Below are positions 9,110 to 18,265 of a stretch of 64,000 bases of DNA, one piece after another. Positions within the stretch are counted from its first letter, which is position 1. Every line of letters begins with the position of its first letter. Under the pieces are notes generated by a model. The model made no database searches. It was not told the DNA's origin and was given only the letters and a program-made list of their open reading frames with translations. Source of the DNA: Schaalia sp. ORNL0103 (GTDB lineage: Bacteria; Actinomycetota; Actinomycetes; Actinomycetales; Actinomycetaceae); assembly GCF_019429565.1 (NCBI RefSeq), contig NZ_JAHXSA010000001.1, positions 1,116,001 through 1,180,000 on the forward strand, in the 5' to 3' direction. A program made the translations under genes and the position numbers.

Positions 9110-9172
9110 CCATCGATCGACACGCCGCCCACCAATCAGACGGACATCGATCACACCGACGACCCGAGTCGG

Positions 9173-9397
9173 TCAGCGCCCCCGCTCACGTGGATCCACG
9201 CGATGAATCCAGCGCGCATCCTCGCGCCCGGTTTCCTCGCACAGGGTCGCCCAGACCTCGTCCGGGTTCACGCCAGCGGACAGCGCCTCGCGCGCGGTCG
9301 CCCCTAGCGAGGCGAGATAGAGGTCGGAGACATACGAACGGCCGAGGGCCGACCCGAAGGTCGCCTCGACCGCCTCGTAAAACTCAGAGTGCTTCAC
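9173..9397 (-). CDS. DUF3046 family protein
   Basis: A 74-residue cytoplasmic protein. The opening KHSEFYEAVEATFG, the central GRSYVSDLYLASLG and the AGVNPDEVWATLCEE region match DUF3046, a small actinobacterial family almost always found just upstream of recA. The function is unknown. It starts at GTG 9397, 3 nt after the ClgR-like gene, so the two are probably cotranscribed. The recA SOS box lies beyond its 3' end. Confidence 0.85.
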   Translation of the reverse strand: MKHSEFYEAVEATFGSALGRSYVSDLYLASLGATAREALSAGVNPDEVWATLCEETGREDARWIHRVDPRERGR

Positions 9398-9400
9398 GCG

Positions 9401-9715
9401 TCAGGAAATCAGCGTGACGGGCACGATATCGTCGGGCACCGCGTCGGGAATGACCGCACCATCGATAATCGCCATGCGCTCGGAAACCTCGCGAAGCACG
9501 AACCACAGCGGCACGCGCAGAGCCGAGGTGATCGCCTCGAGCAGCTCCGACGAGGCTTCCTTCTGGCCGCGCTCAACCTCGGACAGGTAGCCGAGGGAGA
9601 CCTGGGCCTCCGAAGAGACTTCGCGCAGGGTTCGACCCTGGCGCTGGCGGATGCCACGCAGGACATCGCCCAGTTCGCTGCGCAGCAGCGGGGTTTCGCT
9701 CAGTGTCTTTTCCAT
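9401..9715 (-). CDS. ClgR-like XRE-family transcriptional regulator
   Basis: A 104-residue DNA-binding protein with a Cro/C1-type helix-turn-helix at about residues 13-68 ([37 protein letters not shown]). This HTH and the position between pgsA and DUF3046-recA fit ClgR, which in actinobacteria activates clp protease and other proteostasis genes. The C-terminus carries hydrophobic DIVPVTLIS; ClgR is degraded by ClpP through its C-terminus in other genera. ATG 9715 follows a TACAGT box by 6 nt with no Shine-Dalgarno. Target genes are not in the window. Confidence 0.8.
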   Translation of the reverse strand: MEKTLSETPLLRSELGDVLRGIRQRQGRTLREVSSEAQVSLGYLSEVERGQKEASSELLEAITSALRVPLWFVLREVSERMAIIDGAVIPDAVPDDIVPVTLIS

Positions 9716-9721
9716 ACTGTT

Positions 9722-9727
9722 ACTGTA
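9722..9727 (-). promoter_or_regulatory. Candidate -10 box of the ClgR-like gene
   Basis: TACAGT on the minus strand ends 6 nt before the ATG at 9715. No ribosome-binding site lies between them, which suggests a leaderless mRNA. Confidence 0.4.
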
Positions 9728-9885
9728 GCCGTTCTGTTTCGAGGGACGCATTGTTAGTTCGCGCATCGAAACGCTGTGACGTTCCGCTTTCATTCCTCGC
9801 GTTGCATTCATACCCGTACAACGTGGACACTTTCAGGCTTATTCCACCGACGAGTTGATCTCGATATGGGTTGCGTCACCCACGC

Positions 9886-10614
9886 TCAACTCTGGACATG
9901 CTGTCCCGCAGTGCGGCGGCGTGATGGCACAGGCTCCTCCGGAGCATCGTTATCGCCAGAGTCCGCCACTGCCTCGCCGACCGCGGCTTCGCCAGTGCTC
10001 GCCCCGCGCATGAGGCGCACACCATCGATGACGTACATGAAGCCCGAGTAGAGCGTCAGCGCGAGCGCAACGCCCGCGAAAATCTGCCCGAGGCGAATAA
10101 GAAGGACAACCCACCACTCATTGGCCTCGTTCAGCGCCGTGAAGTGCGCCCACGGGATGAGCAGGGTCCCCAGGGCCACCATCTGCATGAAGGTCTTCAG
10201 CTTGCCCGCCTGGTTGGCAGACACGACGACACCGCGGCGCAGGAAGAAAGCACGCATCGCGGTGATGCCCAGCTCTCGCACCGCGATGAGAATCGTCAAC
10301 CACCAGGGCAGATACCCCTGGTAGGACAGCAGGCCGAAGCCGCACAGGGTCAGGGCCTTGTCGGCGATAGGGTCGGCGATGCGGCCGAAGTCGGTGATCT
10401 GCCCCCACGAGCGCGCGAGTTCCCCGTCGAAGCGGTCCGTGATCGCGGCGACGGCGAAGACGACGAATGCCGCCCACAGCGCGATCCACGACTGCTGAAG
10501 GCCGAGAACAATGAAGACCGGAACGAGGACCAGACGCAAAACGGTCAGCACGTTGGGCAGGTTCACCAAGGGAACCTTGCTGTCTCGCTGCACGCGCGAC
10601 ACGTTCTCGCTCAT
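9886..10614 (-). CDS. pgsA: CDP-diacylglycerol-glycerol-3-phosphate 3-phosphatidyltransferase
   Basis: Membrane enzyme making phosphatidylglycerol phosphate, the first committed step to phosphatidylglycerol and cardiolipin. The 242 residues carry the CDP-alcohol phosphotransferase signature as DRFDGELARSWGQITDFGR followed by IADPIADK, with all four aspartates present. About five hydrophobic segments are visible, and an acidic/charged tail follows. ATG 10614 has AAAGGA upstream. It lies 17 nt downstream of ftsK on the same strand. The product could feed the cardiolipin-synthase-like enzyme at 60163. Confidence 0.93.
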   Translation of the reverse strand: MSENVSRVQRDSKVPLVNLPNVLTVLRLVLVPVFIVLGLQQSWIALWAAFVVFAVAAITDRFDGELARSWGQITDFGRIADPIADKALTLCGFGLLSYQGYLPWWLTILIAVRELGITAMRAFFLRRGVVVSANQAGKLKTFMQMVALGTLLIPWAHFTALNEANEWWVVLLIRLGQIFAGVALALTLYSGFMYVIDGVRLMRGASTGEAAVGEAVADSGDNDAPEEPVPSRRRTAGQHVQS

Positions 10615-10631
10615 GACCGTTTCCTTTCCGC

Positions 10632-13487
10632 TCAGCGGCCCGTGAGCTGCCAAGCGTCCTCGTTGTCCTCGGGTTCCTCGTCGACCCAGTCGGGCGAGGA
10701 CCCACCAAAGTTATGACCAGAGTAAGGGTCAACCCCACTGCCGCGCGAATCGCCGGCGCCAGCCGTGCCCATTTCGTAACCGGATGCGGGAGCTGCATCG
10801 GCCGGGGACGAGGCAGGAGCCTCCCCCGCAGCACCCGCCGCAGCACCGATGGCCGGGCTGGGCGCCCCCTCGTGAGCGGCCGGAGCGGGCGCGGGGGCGT
10901 GCTCAGGCTCGGGCTCGGCGATGCCGGCTGACTCTCCGCGCAGCATGGCGAGGACCTCGGGCAGCTGTTCGGGGGTGACGAGCACCTGGCGCGCCTTGGA
11001 TCCTTCGGAGGGGCCGACGATTTCGCGCGACTCGAGCAGGTCCATGAGGCGACCGGCGCGGGCGAAGCCGACGCGCAGCTTGCGCTGGAGCATCGATGTG
11101 GAGCCGAGCTGGGTGGAGACGACGAGCTCGGCGGCCTGCAGCAGGTCTTCGAGATCGTCTCCGATGTCCTCGGCGACCTTGGCTTCCTTCTTCTCCGGCA
11201 CGACGTCGTCGCGGTAGTGCGTCTCCATCTGGCTCTTGACATGGGAGACGATCTGGTGGATCTCGGATTCGGAGACCCAGGCACCCTGGACACGCATGGG
11301 CTTGGAGGCGCCCGCGGGCAGGTAGAGGGCGTCACCCTGGCCGATGAGCTTTTCGGCGCCGGGCTGGTCGAGGATCGTGCGCGAGTCAGTCAGCGAGGAG
11401 GTCGCGAACGCGAGGCGCGAGGGGATGTTGGCCTTGATGAGGCCGGTGACGACGTCGACGGAGGGGCGCTGCGTGGCCAGAACCAGGTGGATGCCGGCGG
11501 CTCGAGCGAGCTGCGTGATGCGCTGAATCGACGCCTCGACGTCGCGCGGGGCGACCATCATGAGGTCGGCGAGCTCGTCGACGACCACGAGCAGGTACGG
11601 GTAGGGGTGCAGCGTGCGTTCCAGCCCGGGCTTGGCCTGGACCTGTCCGGCGGCCACAGCCTTGTTGAAGTCGTCGATGTGCTTGAAGCCGTAGTCCGAG
11701 AGGTCGTCGTAGCGCGCGTCCATCTCCTTGACGACCCATTCGAGGGCCTCGGCGGCCTTCTTGGCGTCGGTGATGATGGGCGAGATGAGGTGCGGGATGC
11801 CCTCGTAGATCGTGAGTTCCACGCGCTTGGGGTCGACGAGGATCATACGCACCTGCTGGGGCGTCGCACGCATCATGATCGACGTGATCATGGAGTTGAC
11901 GAAGGAGGACTTACCGGAACCGGTCTGGCCGGCCACCAGCATGTGCGGTGTCTTGGCCAGGTTGGTGACGACGTAGCCGCCTTCGACGTCCTTGCCGACG
12001 CCGACGACGAGCGGGTGCTGGTTGCGGCGGGCAGCTGCGGAGCGCAGGACGTCACCGAGGGCCACGTTTTCACGGTCGGCGTTGGGGATCTCGATGCCGA
12101 TGGCGCTCTTGCCGGGGATCGGCGCGAGAATACGCACGTCGGCGGAGGCCACCGCGTAGGCGATGTTCTTCGACAGGTTGGTGAGCTTGTCGACCTTCAC
12201 GCCCGCGCCGAGGACGACCTCGTAGCGGGTGACTGTCGGGCCTCGGGAGAAGCCGGTGACGCGAGCGTCGACGTTGAAGTCTGCGAAGACCTGCCCCAGG
12301 GCCGCGACGACCTGGTCGTTGACGGAGGATCGGGTCATGTGGGGCGGGCCGGAGACCAGGAGGTCCTCCGAGGGGAGCGTGTAGCTGATCGAGTCGTCGA
12401 GGTTGGGCTGGAAGGCCCCTTCGGGCTCGTCGGTGATCGGCGGGGGCGCCGGCTCGTCCTCGGGCTCCGGTTCGGGCTCTGGCACGTGCGCGGGCACCTG
12501 GACGGGCGCGGGGGCCACGGCGGGACGCATCTGGGTGAGCATCTCGGTGGGCGCGTCGGGCGTCGTTGCACGAGGCCGGGGCGCGGGAGCCGGGGCGGAC
12601 GCGGGGGCCGCGATGGCACCGGATTCCAGGAGGCGGGTCTCCCCCACGGATTCCGTGTCGGTCGCCTTGCGGAAGGACTCGTCGCCGTCGTATTCGTCGA
12701 GGAACGCGTCGTCTCCCGCTGCGAGGTCTTTGCGCGCCTTGCGGCGGGCTTCCTTGGCGGGGTCACCACCAGCCTGATCGGCTTCCTCGGCGTCGCCCTC
12801 GGGGCGCTCACCGCTGAGGTGGGCGGCGAGGTCGCGCAGGCGTGCGGGAACGTCGGCGACGGCCGTACGCGTGGCGAGCAGGATCGAGTAGGCCAGAAGG
12901 AGGATCATGAGGGCACCCGCACCCCAGCCGGAGAGCAGCATGGCGAGGGGGCGTGCGACGAACCAGCCGAGCAAGCCACCGGCCGCCTCGATGCCGGGTT
13001 CGGTGCCCATCGCGGGGTTTCCACGCGAGATGTGGACCAGGCCGGTGAGCGCTGCGGTGATGCCGATGCCGCCTGCCACGTGGTGGGGCAGCGCGGATCG
13101 CCCGGATCGCGCGGAGACGAGCTCGACGGCCAGGGCGATCAGGACGAGGGGCAGGACGACCGAGAAGATGCCGAACAGGCCGGCGGAGGCGTGGTGGATC
13201 GCATCGCCGGCCTCGCCGGAAATCTGGAACCACTCGCGCAGCGCGATAACGATGGCCGCGGCAACTGCAACGAAGGCCGCAGCGTCACGCTTGACCTGCG
13301 AATCGGTTGCCTTCCACGCGCGCACGGCACCGACACCGGCGCGGCCGAGCGCGGAAAAGAAGCGCGCCAGGAAGCCTGGCTGCGTTGCTTCGGGCTGGGG
13401 CGCTTGGGCGGACTTGTTCGAGCCTCCCTTGGCGCGCGGGCGCGCGGGAGCCTTACCGGACGACGAGCGTGGAGACGATTGTGCCAT
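10632..13487 (-). CDS. ftsK: DNA translocase FtsK
   Basis: Septal DNA pump that clears and aligns chromosome termini during division. The 951 residues comprise an N-terminal region with about four membrane segments (residues ~60-205), an Ala/Pro/Glu-rich linker (~225-370), the alpha/beta motor with Walker [12 protein letters not shown] and Walker [14 protein letters not shown], and a gamma winged-helix domain ([20 protein letters not shown]) that reads KOPS sites. An acidic tail of about 100 residues follows. GGAAGG precedes ATG 13487. It lies between the PfkB kinase and pgsA. Confidence 0.97.
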   Translation of the reverse strand: MAQSSPRSSSGKAPARPRAKGGSNKSAQAPQPEATQPGFLARFFSALGRAGVGAVRAWKATDSQVKRDAAAFVAVAAAIVIALREWFQISGEAGDAIHHASAGLFGIFSVVLPLVLIALAVELVSARSGRSALPHHVAGGIGITAALTGLVHISRGNPAMGTEPGIEAAGGLLGWFVARPLAMLLSGWGAGALMILLLAYSILLATRTAVADVPARLRDLAAHLSGERPEGDAEEADQAGGDPAKEARRKARKDLAAGDDAFLDEYDGDESFRKATDTESVGETRLLESGAIAAPASAPAPAPRPRATTPDAPTEMLTQMRPAVAPAPVQVPAHVPEPEPEPEDEPAPPPITDEPEGAFQPNLDDSISYTLPSEDLLVSGPPHMTRSSVNDQVVAALGQVFADFNVDARVTGFSRGPTVTRYEVVLGAGVKVDKLTNLSKNIAYAVASADVRILAPIPGKSAIGIEIPNADRENVALGDVLRSAAARRNQHPLVVGVGKDVEGGYVVTNLAKTPHMLVAGQTGSGKSSFVNSMITSIMMRATPQQVRMILVDPKRVELTIYEGIPHLISPIITDAKKAAEALEWVVKEMDARYDDLSDYGFKHIDDFNKAVAAGQVQAKPGLERTLHPYPYLLVVVDELADLMMVAPRDVEASIQRITQLARAAGIHLVLATQRPSVDVVTGLIKANIPSRLAFATSSLTDSRTILDQPGAEKLIGQGDALYLPAGASKPMRVQGAWVSESEIHQIVSHVKSQMETHYRDDVVPEKKEAKVAEDIGDDLEDLLQAAELVVSTQLGSTSMLQRKLRVGFARAGRLMDLLESREIVGPSEGSKARQVLVTPEQLPEVLAMLRGESAGIAEPEPEHAPAPAPAAHEGAPSPAIGAAAGAAGEAPASSPADAAPASGYEMGTAGAGDSRGSGVDPYSGHNFGGSSPDWVDEEPEDNEDAWQLTGR

Positions 13488-13544
13488 GATCCTTCCACCA
13501 TATCGCCCGCCGCGGCCCCACTCTGCCAGGCGCGCCGCGCGAGA

Positions 13545-14492
13545 TCAGCGCAGGATGTTGGTAACAACCCCGGTTTCGAGTACGTTTTCAACCTGCTCGC
13601 GCGTGGGAACGGGCAGAGCCGACTCGTGGGAGATGGCCAGCGCGCCACCCGCGTTCGCCATGAGGCACGCGGTCTCCAGGTCGTAGCCCATGGCCAGGCC
13701 CGCACACATCTCACCGATGTGGGTATCGCCCACGCCCGCGGTGTCCGCGATACGCGACTGGAACGCGGGAATCGAGATGACGGGAGCATCCGCAACCTTC
13801 TGCAGCTCGCAGCCCCGCTCCCCCACGCGGCGAACCGTGGCGGCGTCCGGGCGCATGTAGGTGCGGATCGTGGAGCCGTGACGGTTGGCGTCGAGAATAC
13901 CGGCGAGAGTGGAGGCCTCCCAGCCGTTCATCGTCACGACGTCGGCACGGGGGAAGATCATCTCCCACGCCTCAACGGGAACCTGCGCGACTGCGGGAGA
14001 CACCGAGACGACGAGCGTCACGAAAGGCGGCAGTGACGCGGCCCATTCGCTCAGCTCGGAAGCCGCGTGCGCGCTCGTCATGTCGGAGGCGGCCACGTGG
14101 ACAACGTCCCCCTCGCGCAGCTCGATGCTCGCAAGGGCACCGCGCGATGGCTCCGATTCGACGCCGGCCGTCACGACCGAACGCATCGACCCATCTTCGA
14201 CGATGAGCTGAATGACGACGCCAATGTCACCCACCAGTTCGGGGGTCAGGACCTCGACGCCGGCCTCAACCAGCTGCTGACGAACGGCGAAAGAGTTCGG
14301 ACCCGTGCCAAGCGGCGACGCGGCCGCAGTCGGGATGCCCATGGCCGCGGCGGCGCACAGGGTCGTGAAGCCACCGCCCGGGCGCGAGCTGGCGGCATCC
14401 GCATGAACGGATCCACCACGCTCCGGCACGTATGCGATGTGCATCGGCAACACGAGCGCAACAGAGTGCGTCGAAATAAAACGACCCGACAC
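13545..14492 (-). CDS. PfkB-family carbohydrate kinase
   Basis: A 315-residue ribokinase-like sugar or nucleoside kinase. The N-terminal glycine motif appears as ASSRPGGGFTTLCAAAAMG, and the C-terminal PfkB signature as DTAGVGDTHIGEMCAG. The catalytic aspartate is retained, although the usual GAGD is GVGD. The substrate cannot be told. GTG 14492 is preferred because AAGGAAGGA lies 6 nt upstream; a TTG six codons earlier (14510) is possible. It sits between RNase J and ftsK, where many actinobacteria have no gene, and may be an accessory insertion. Confidence 0.8.
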   Translation of the reverse strand: MSGRFISTHSVALVLPMHIAYVPERGGSVHADAASSRPGGGFTTLCAAAAMGIPTAAASPLGTGPNSFAVRQQLVEAGVEVLTPELVGDIGVVIQLIVEDGSMRSVVTAGVESEPSRGALASIELREGDVVHVAASDMTSAHAASELSEWAASLPPFVTLVVSVSPAVAQVPVEAWEMIFPRADVVTMNGWEASTLAGILDANRHGSTIRTYMRPDAATVRRVGERGCELQKVADAPVISIPAFQSRIADTAGVGDTHIGEMCAGLAMGYDLETACLMANAGGALAISHESALPVPTREQVENVLETGVVTNILR

Positions 14493-14561
14493 GTAGATTC
14501 CTTCCTTCAAGCGCGCGCTACCGCCCAGCGCACCAGGGCCTCGTCAATGAAGACTGCCAGA

Positions 14562-16301
14562 CTACTGCTCGGTAACGACCGGAACGATCATAGGACGACG
14601 ACGCAAGCGTCGCGCAACCCAGCGTCCGATCACGCGGCGCATCGCCTGCTGCAGGACGTAGGGGTCCTGCCCGCCGGGAGCAGCCGCGTCCTTGAGTGCC
14701 TGCGTGACGTCGGGGAGGATCTCCTCGAACACCGAGTCGTCCTCGGCCATACCAATCGCGCGAATCTCCGGGCCGGCCAGGACCATGCCCGAATCGTGCT
14801 CGACGACCGCGAAGATCGAGATGAAGCCCTCCGACCCCAGGGTGCGGCGTGTCTCCAGCTCGTCCTCGGAAATCTCTCCGATCGAGCGGCCGTCCACGTA
14901 CACGTACTCGCAGGGCACGATGCCCGACACGCGCGCGACGCCGTCCTTGAGGTCGACCGTCACGCCGTCCTCGGCCAGGACCACGTTCTGCGGGTCGATG
15001 CCCGTCTTGACTGCCAGCTGACCGTTGCCCACCAGGTGACGGACCTCGCCGTGGATAGGCATGACGTTCTTGGGCTGAACGATGTTGTAGCAGTAGATGA
15101 GCTCGCCGGCGCTCGCGTGACCGGACACGTGCACCTTCGCGTTCTCCTTCGACACGACGCGCGCACCCAGGCGGGTCAGGTCGTTGATGACGCGGTACAC
15201 GGAATTCTCGTTGCCGGGAATCAGCGAGGAGGCCAGCACGACCATGTCGCCCGGTTCGATCGTCACGGTGCGGTGCGATCCCACCGACATGCGCGACAGC
15301 GCGGCCATCGGCTCGCCCTGCGAACCGGTCGCCATGTAGACGCGCTCGGAAGGCGGCAGCTCACCGATGCCCTTGAGGTCCACGATGATGCCCTCGGGGA
15401 TCGACAGGTAGCCCTTTTCTTCCGCGATGCGCATGTTGCGTTCCATCGAGCGGCCCACGAAGGCCACGCGACGCCCGTGATGGGCGGCCGCGTTGATGAC
15501 CTGCTGGACACGGTGCACGTGCGAGGCGAAGGAGGCGACGACGATCTGGCCCGTGGCCTCGCCGAACACCTGGTCGAGGACCGGGCCGATCTCGCGCTCG
15601 GGCGTGATAAATCCGGGCACCAGCGCGTTCGTGGAGTCCACCATGAACAGGTCGACACCCTCCTCGCCCATGCGGGCGAAGGCGCGCAGGTCGGTGAGAC
15701 GGCGGTCCAGCGGCAACTGATCCATCTTGAAGTCACCCGTGATGAGGACGTTGCCCGCGTCCGTGCGCACGAAGACCGCGAGCGCGTCGGGGATCGAGTG
15801 GGTGACGGAGACGAACTCGAGGTCGAAGGGACCGACGGTGAGGCGGTCGCCCTCGGCGACGACGTTAAGGCCCGGGTCGGGCAGGCGGTGTTCGCGCAGC
15901 TTGGGTGCGACGAAGGCCAGGGTCAGGTCGGATCCGTAGATCGGAATGTCTCCTCGCAGCTTGAGGAGGTAGGGCACGGCACCGATGTGGTCCTCGTGGC
16001 CGTGGGTGAGGACGAGGCCGACGACGTCGTCCATGCGCTCTTCGATCCAGGAGAAATCCGGCAGGATCAGGTCGACGCCGGGCTGGGTCTCCTCGGGGAA
16101 GAGGACGCCACAGTCCACGACCAGGAGCTTGCCCCGGTATTCGAGGACGTTCATGTTGCGGCCGACCTCGCCGAGACCTCCCAGCGGGATCACTCGCAGT
16201 GCGCCATCTTCCAGGGGCGCGGGTTCGCTGAGGTTCTCGTACAAAGACTTCATGATGCCAGTCTGCCACGTTGGCACCGCTTTGCCCGCATCGGAAGACA
16301 T
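14562..16301 (-). CDS. rnj: Ribonuclease J
   Basis: Metallo-beta-lactamase/beta-CASP nuclease with 5'-3' exonuclease and endonuclease activity in mRNA decay and rRNA maturation. About 579 residues: zinc motif LTHGHEDHIGA, ITGDFKMDQ, the beta-CASP region (FASHVHRVQQVINAA, YMATGSQGEPMAALSRM) and the late HVSGHASAGEL. The C-terminal domain ends in a basic RRLRRRP stretch. The start could also be ATG 16253 (MKSLYENLSEP); neither has a clear Shine-Dalgarno. The frame extends upstream over the ABC gene, but that part is not family-like. Confidence 0.93.
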   Translation of the reverse strand: MSSDAGKAVPTWQTGIMKSLYENLSEPAPLEDGALRVIPLGGLGEVGRNMNVLEYRGKLLVVDCGVLFPEETQPGVDLILPDFSWIEERMDDVVGLVLTHGHEDHIGAVPYLLKLRGDIPIYGSDLTLAFVAPKLREHRLPDPGLNVVAEGDRLTVGPFDLEFVSVTHSIPDALAVFVRTDAGNVLITGDFKMDQLPLDRRLTDLRAFARMGEEGVDLFMVDSTNALVPGFITPEREIGPVLDQVFGEATGQIVVASFASHVHRVQQVINAAAHHGRRVAFVGRSMERNMRIAEEKGYLSIPEGIIVDLKGIGELPPSERVYMATGSQGEPMAALSRMSVGSHRTVTIEPGDMVVLASSLIPGNENSVYRVINDLTRLGARVVSKENAKVHVSGHASAGELIYCYNIVQPKNVMPIHGEVRHLVGNGQLAVKTGIDPQNVVLAEDGVTVDLKDGVARVSGIVPCEYVYVDGRSIGEISEDELETRRTLGSEGFISIFAVVEHDSGMVLAGPEIRAIGMAEDDSVFEEILPDVTQALKDAAAPGGQDPYVLQQAMRRVIGRWVARRLRRRPMIVPVVTEQ

Positions 16302-16350
16302 GTTGGGCAGGTCGGCCCTCTCACATTTGACGCGTTCGGAGGGCGCTGAA

Positions 16351-17028
16351 CTACTCGCTCTCGCGCAGATGGCCGTCCTCCATGACGTAGCTGCGGTCCG
16401 CGAAGCGCTGCGCCTCGGCCTCGTGCGAGACGACGAGGACGGCTGCTCCCCGGTCGGCGGCGTCGCGCAGGAGGGTGAGGGCAGCGGTCGCGTTCGCGCT
16501 ATCGAGGCCGGCGGTTGGCTCGTCTGCGACGACGATCGCGGGGTCCATGAGGAGGGCGCGCGCAATCGCCATGCGCCGCAGCTCACCGCCCGACAGCTCG
16601 GTGGGCGCAGCGTCGGCGAGGTCGCCCAAGCCCACGGAGGCCAGCAGCTCGCGGGCACGGTCCGCGGGCGCCTCGTCCTTGGTGTAGAGGATCGAGGGAA
16701 GCAAGACGTTGTCGAGGACTGTCAGGGCTCGCAGGGCCGTGTGCCCCTGGGGGATGAGGCCGATACGTTCATTGCGCAGGCGCGAGAGCTCCTCGTCGCG
16801 CAGCGAATACAGGTCTGTGCCGTCCAGTCGTACGTGTCCTGCGGTCGGCGTGAGGATGCCGGCGAGCATGTTCGCCAGGGTGCTCTTGCCGCTGCCGGAG
16901 TGCCCCGAGACGACGGTCAGTTGGCGCTCCTCCAGGCCGATATCCAGCGGGTGGACGGCCGTGAAGAGGCGCTTTCCCCCGCGGGCTCGGGCGAATTCTT
17001 TCGTGAGTCCCGTTGCCTCGATGATCAT
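16351..17028 (-). CDS. ABC transporter ATP-binding protein of the DUF4418-linked operon
   Basis: A 225-residue ATPase of the LolD/MacB type, the energising subunit for FtsX-like permeases. Walker A is GHSGSGKSTL, the signature LSGGELRRMAIARAL, Walker B IVVADEPTAGLD and the H-loop VVSHE. The Q-loop position reads IPQGHTALRALTV. Its start codon is 1 nt from the stop of the permease gene at 17030, the last junction in a tightly packed five-gene operon. The substrate is unknown; MacB/Lol-type systems usually move lipoproteins, peptides or signals across the envelope rather than importing solutes. Confidence 0.9.
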   Translation of the reverse strand: MIIEATGLTKEFARARGGKRLFTAVHPLDIGLEERQLTVVSGHSGSGKSTLANMLAGILTPTAGHVRLDGTDLYSLRDEELSRLRNERIGLIPQGHTALRALTVLDNVLLPSILYTKDEAPADRARELLASVGLGDLADAAPTELSGGELRRMAIARALLMDPAIVVADEPTAGLDSANATAALTLLRDAADRGAAVLVVSHEAEAQRFADRSYVMEDGHLRESE

Positions 17029-17029
17029 G

Positions 17030-18238
17030 TCATTCCCCTTCCTTGAGGGCCAGGCTGGCGTCCATTGTCGTCACGTACCGTAGCGCTATCCACGAGGAGA
17101 CGAGGGCGACGAGGCCCACCGACGCGAGCGCTCCCAGCGCGAGCAGCGCCAGCGTGGGCAGCGACGGGACGAGGAATCCCCCTCCCAGGCTTTGGCGTAC
17201 GAGGCCGGAGAAGGACACGAGGAGGACACCGGAGACGACGATGCCGCCCACGCCACCGAGCGCGTTGACCGCGAGGGCCTCGCGAATGATAATGCGAGAG
17301 ATCAGCCGACGGTGTGCTCCGGCGGCGATGAGGGTTGCGAACTCTCTCCTGCGCTCGACGATCATCAGGACGAACATGAGGGTGATCATAAGCAGGCCGA
17401 CTCCCCACGCGACGGCGATGAGGGTGGTGACCGTACGGGAGGTCGCCTCCAGTGATTGCGCGATGCCACTGACAAGCTTTGTCGACGTGGCCACCGAGAC
17501 GCCGGGGACCTGCTCGCGGATCTGCGCGGCCACGGCCTCGGCGTCGTATCCGGGTGCCACCTTGACCATGACCGAGGAGATGATGCGGTCGGTTTCGAGC
17601 GTCGAGTACTTGTTGAGTCCCTTGCGCAGCGACGAGTCGATGACCTTCTTCGCGGTCTCGAAGTTCATGTAGACCGCGTTGTCGAGGGTCGATCCGGTCG
17701 GGTCGAATTGGCCGACAACCCGAAGGGTGTTGTCAAAGAGCTGGAAGTTCTCCGGGTCGTTGGCGAGCACGTTGGCGCCGACGATCACCTCATTCTCCCC
17801 CAGCTGCGTCTGCCCGACGGCATCGTTCATCCACGGCTGGATCGTGAAGTCGGTGGCCGGGTCGTAGGCGATCACCTGGTAGCGGCCCGAGCAGCAGCTC
17901 GCCCTCGCCGAGGCGAGGAAGAGCTGGGAGGAGGCGGCCTCGACGCCGTCGACGGCTGCGACTGCCTCGCGCGTGGACGCGTCCATGTAGAAGTACGACG
18001 GTTCGGCGCTCACGAGGAAGGTCTGCGCGTCGAAGTCGGTGTCGGCCTCGTCGGGCGTCACCATGATGTCGGCTCCGAGGCGCGACTGGGTCGTGCGCAG
18101 GCCGTATTCGATGCCTTGGACGACCAGCGTTCCGCCGAAGATCGTCATCGTCATGAGCATGGAGAAGAAGACCAGGGCCCCCGTCCGCACGGGGTAGCCG
18201 CGCAGATTCATCCATGGAAGTCGCGACAGCGACAGCAT
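17030..18238 (-). CDS. FtsX/MacB-type permease with an extracytoplasmic Cys-Cys pair
   Basis: A 402-residue membrane protein with one N-terminal membrane segment (~20-42), a large outside MacB-like domain (~45-270) and three C-terminal segments (~275-300, ~325-350, ~365-390), the FtsX-like topology. The only two cysteines are adjacent (C115-C116, in ASCCSGRYQV), in the outside domain just before YDPATDFTIQPW. That PxTDFxxxPW motif and RLGAD are shared with the permease at 18266, so the two are paralogues likely to form a heterodimer. AAGGAGG precedes the start. Confidence 0.85.
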   Translation of the reverse strand: MLSLSRLPWMNLRGYPVRTGALVFFSMLMTMTIFGGTLVVQGIEYGLRTTQSRLGADIMVTPDEADTDFDAQTFLVSAEPSYFYMDASTREAVAAVDGVEAASSQLFLASARASCCSGRYQVIAYDPATDFTIQPWMNDAVGQTQLGENEVIVGANVLANDPENFQLFDNTLRVVGQFDPTGSTLDNAVYMNFETAKKVIDSSLRKGLNKYSTLETDRIISSVMVKVAPGYDAEAVAAQIREQVPGVSVATSTKLVSGIAQSLEATSRTVTTLIAVAWGVGLLMITLMFVLMIVERRREFATLIAAGAHRRLISRIIIREALAVNALGGVGGIVVSGVLLVSFSGLVRQSLGGGFLVPSLPTLALLALGALASVGLVALVSSWIALRYVTTMDASLALKEGE

Positions 18239-18265
18239 TGCGTCATTCCTCCTTGACCGTTGTCC

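Noticed and set aside
11217-14036. A 939-codon open frame opposite ftsK and the PfkB kinase
   Set aside because: It runs across two well-supported genes on the other strand and has no motifs.
14562-16658. A 698-residue RNase J with an N-terminal extension
   Set aside because: The extra 119 residues are the antisense of the ABC ATPase gene and its spacer and look non-coding; the family starts near 16301 or 16253.
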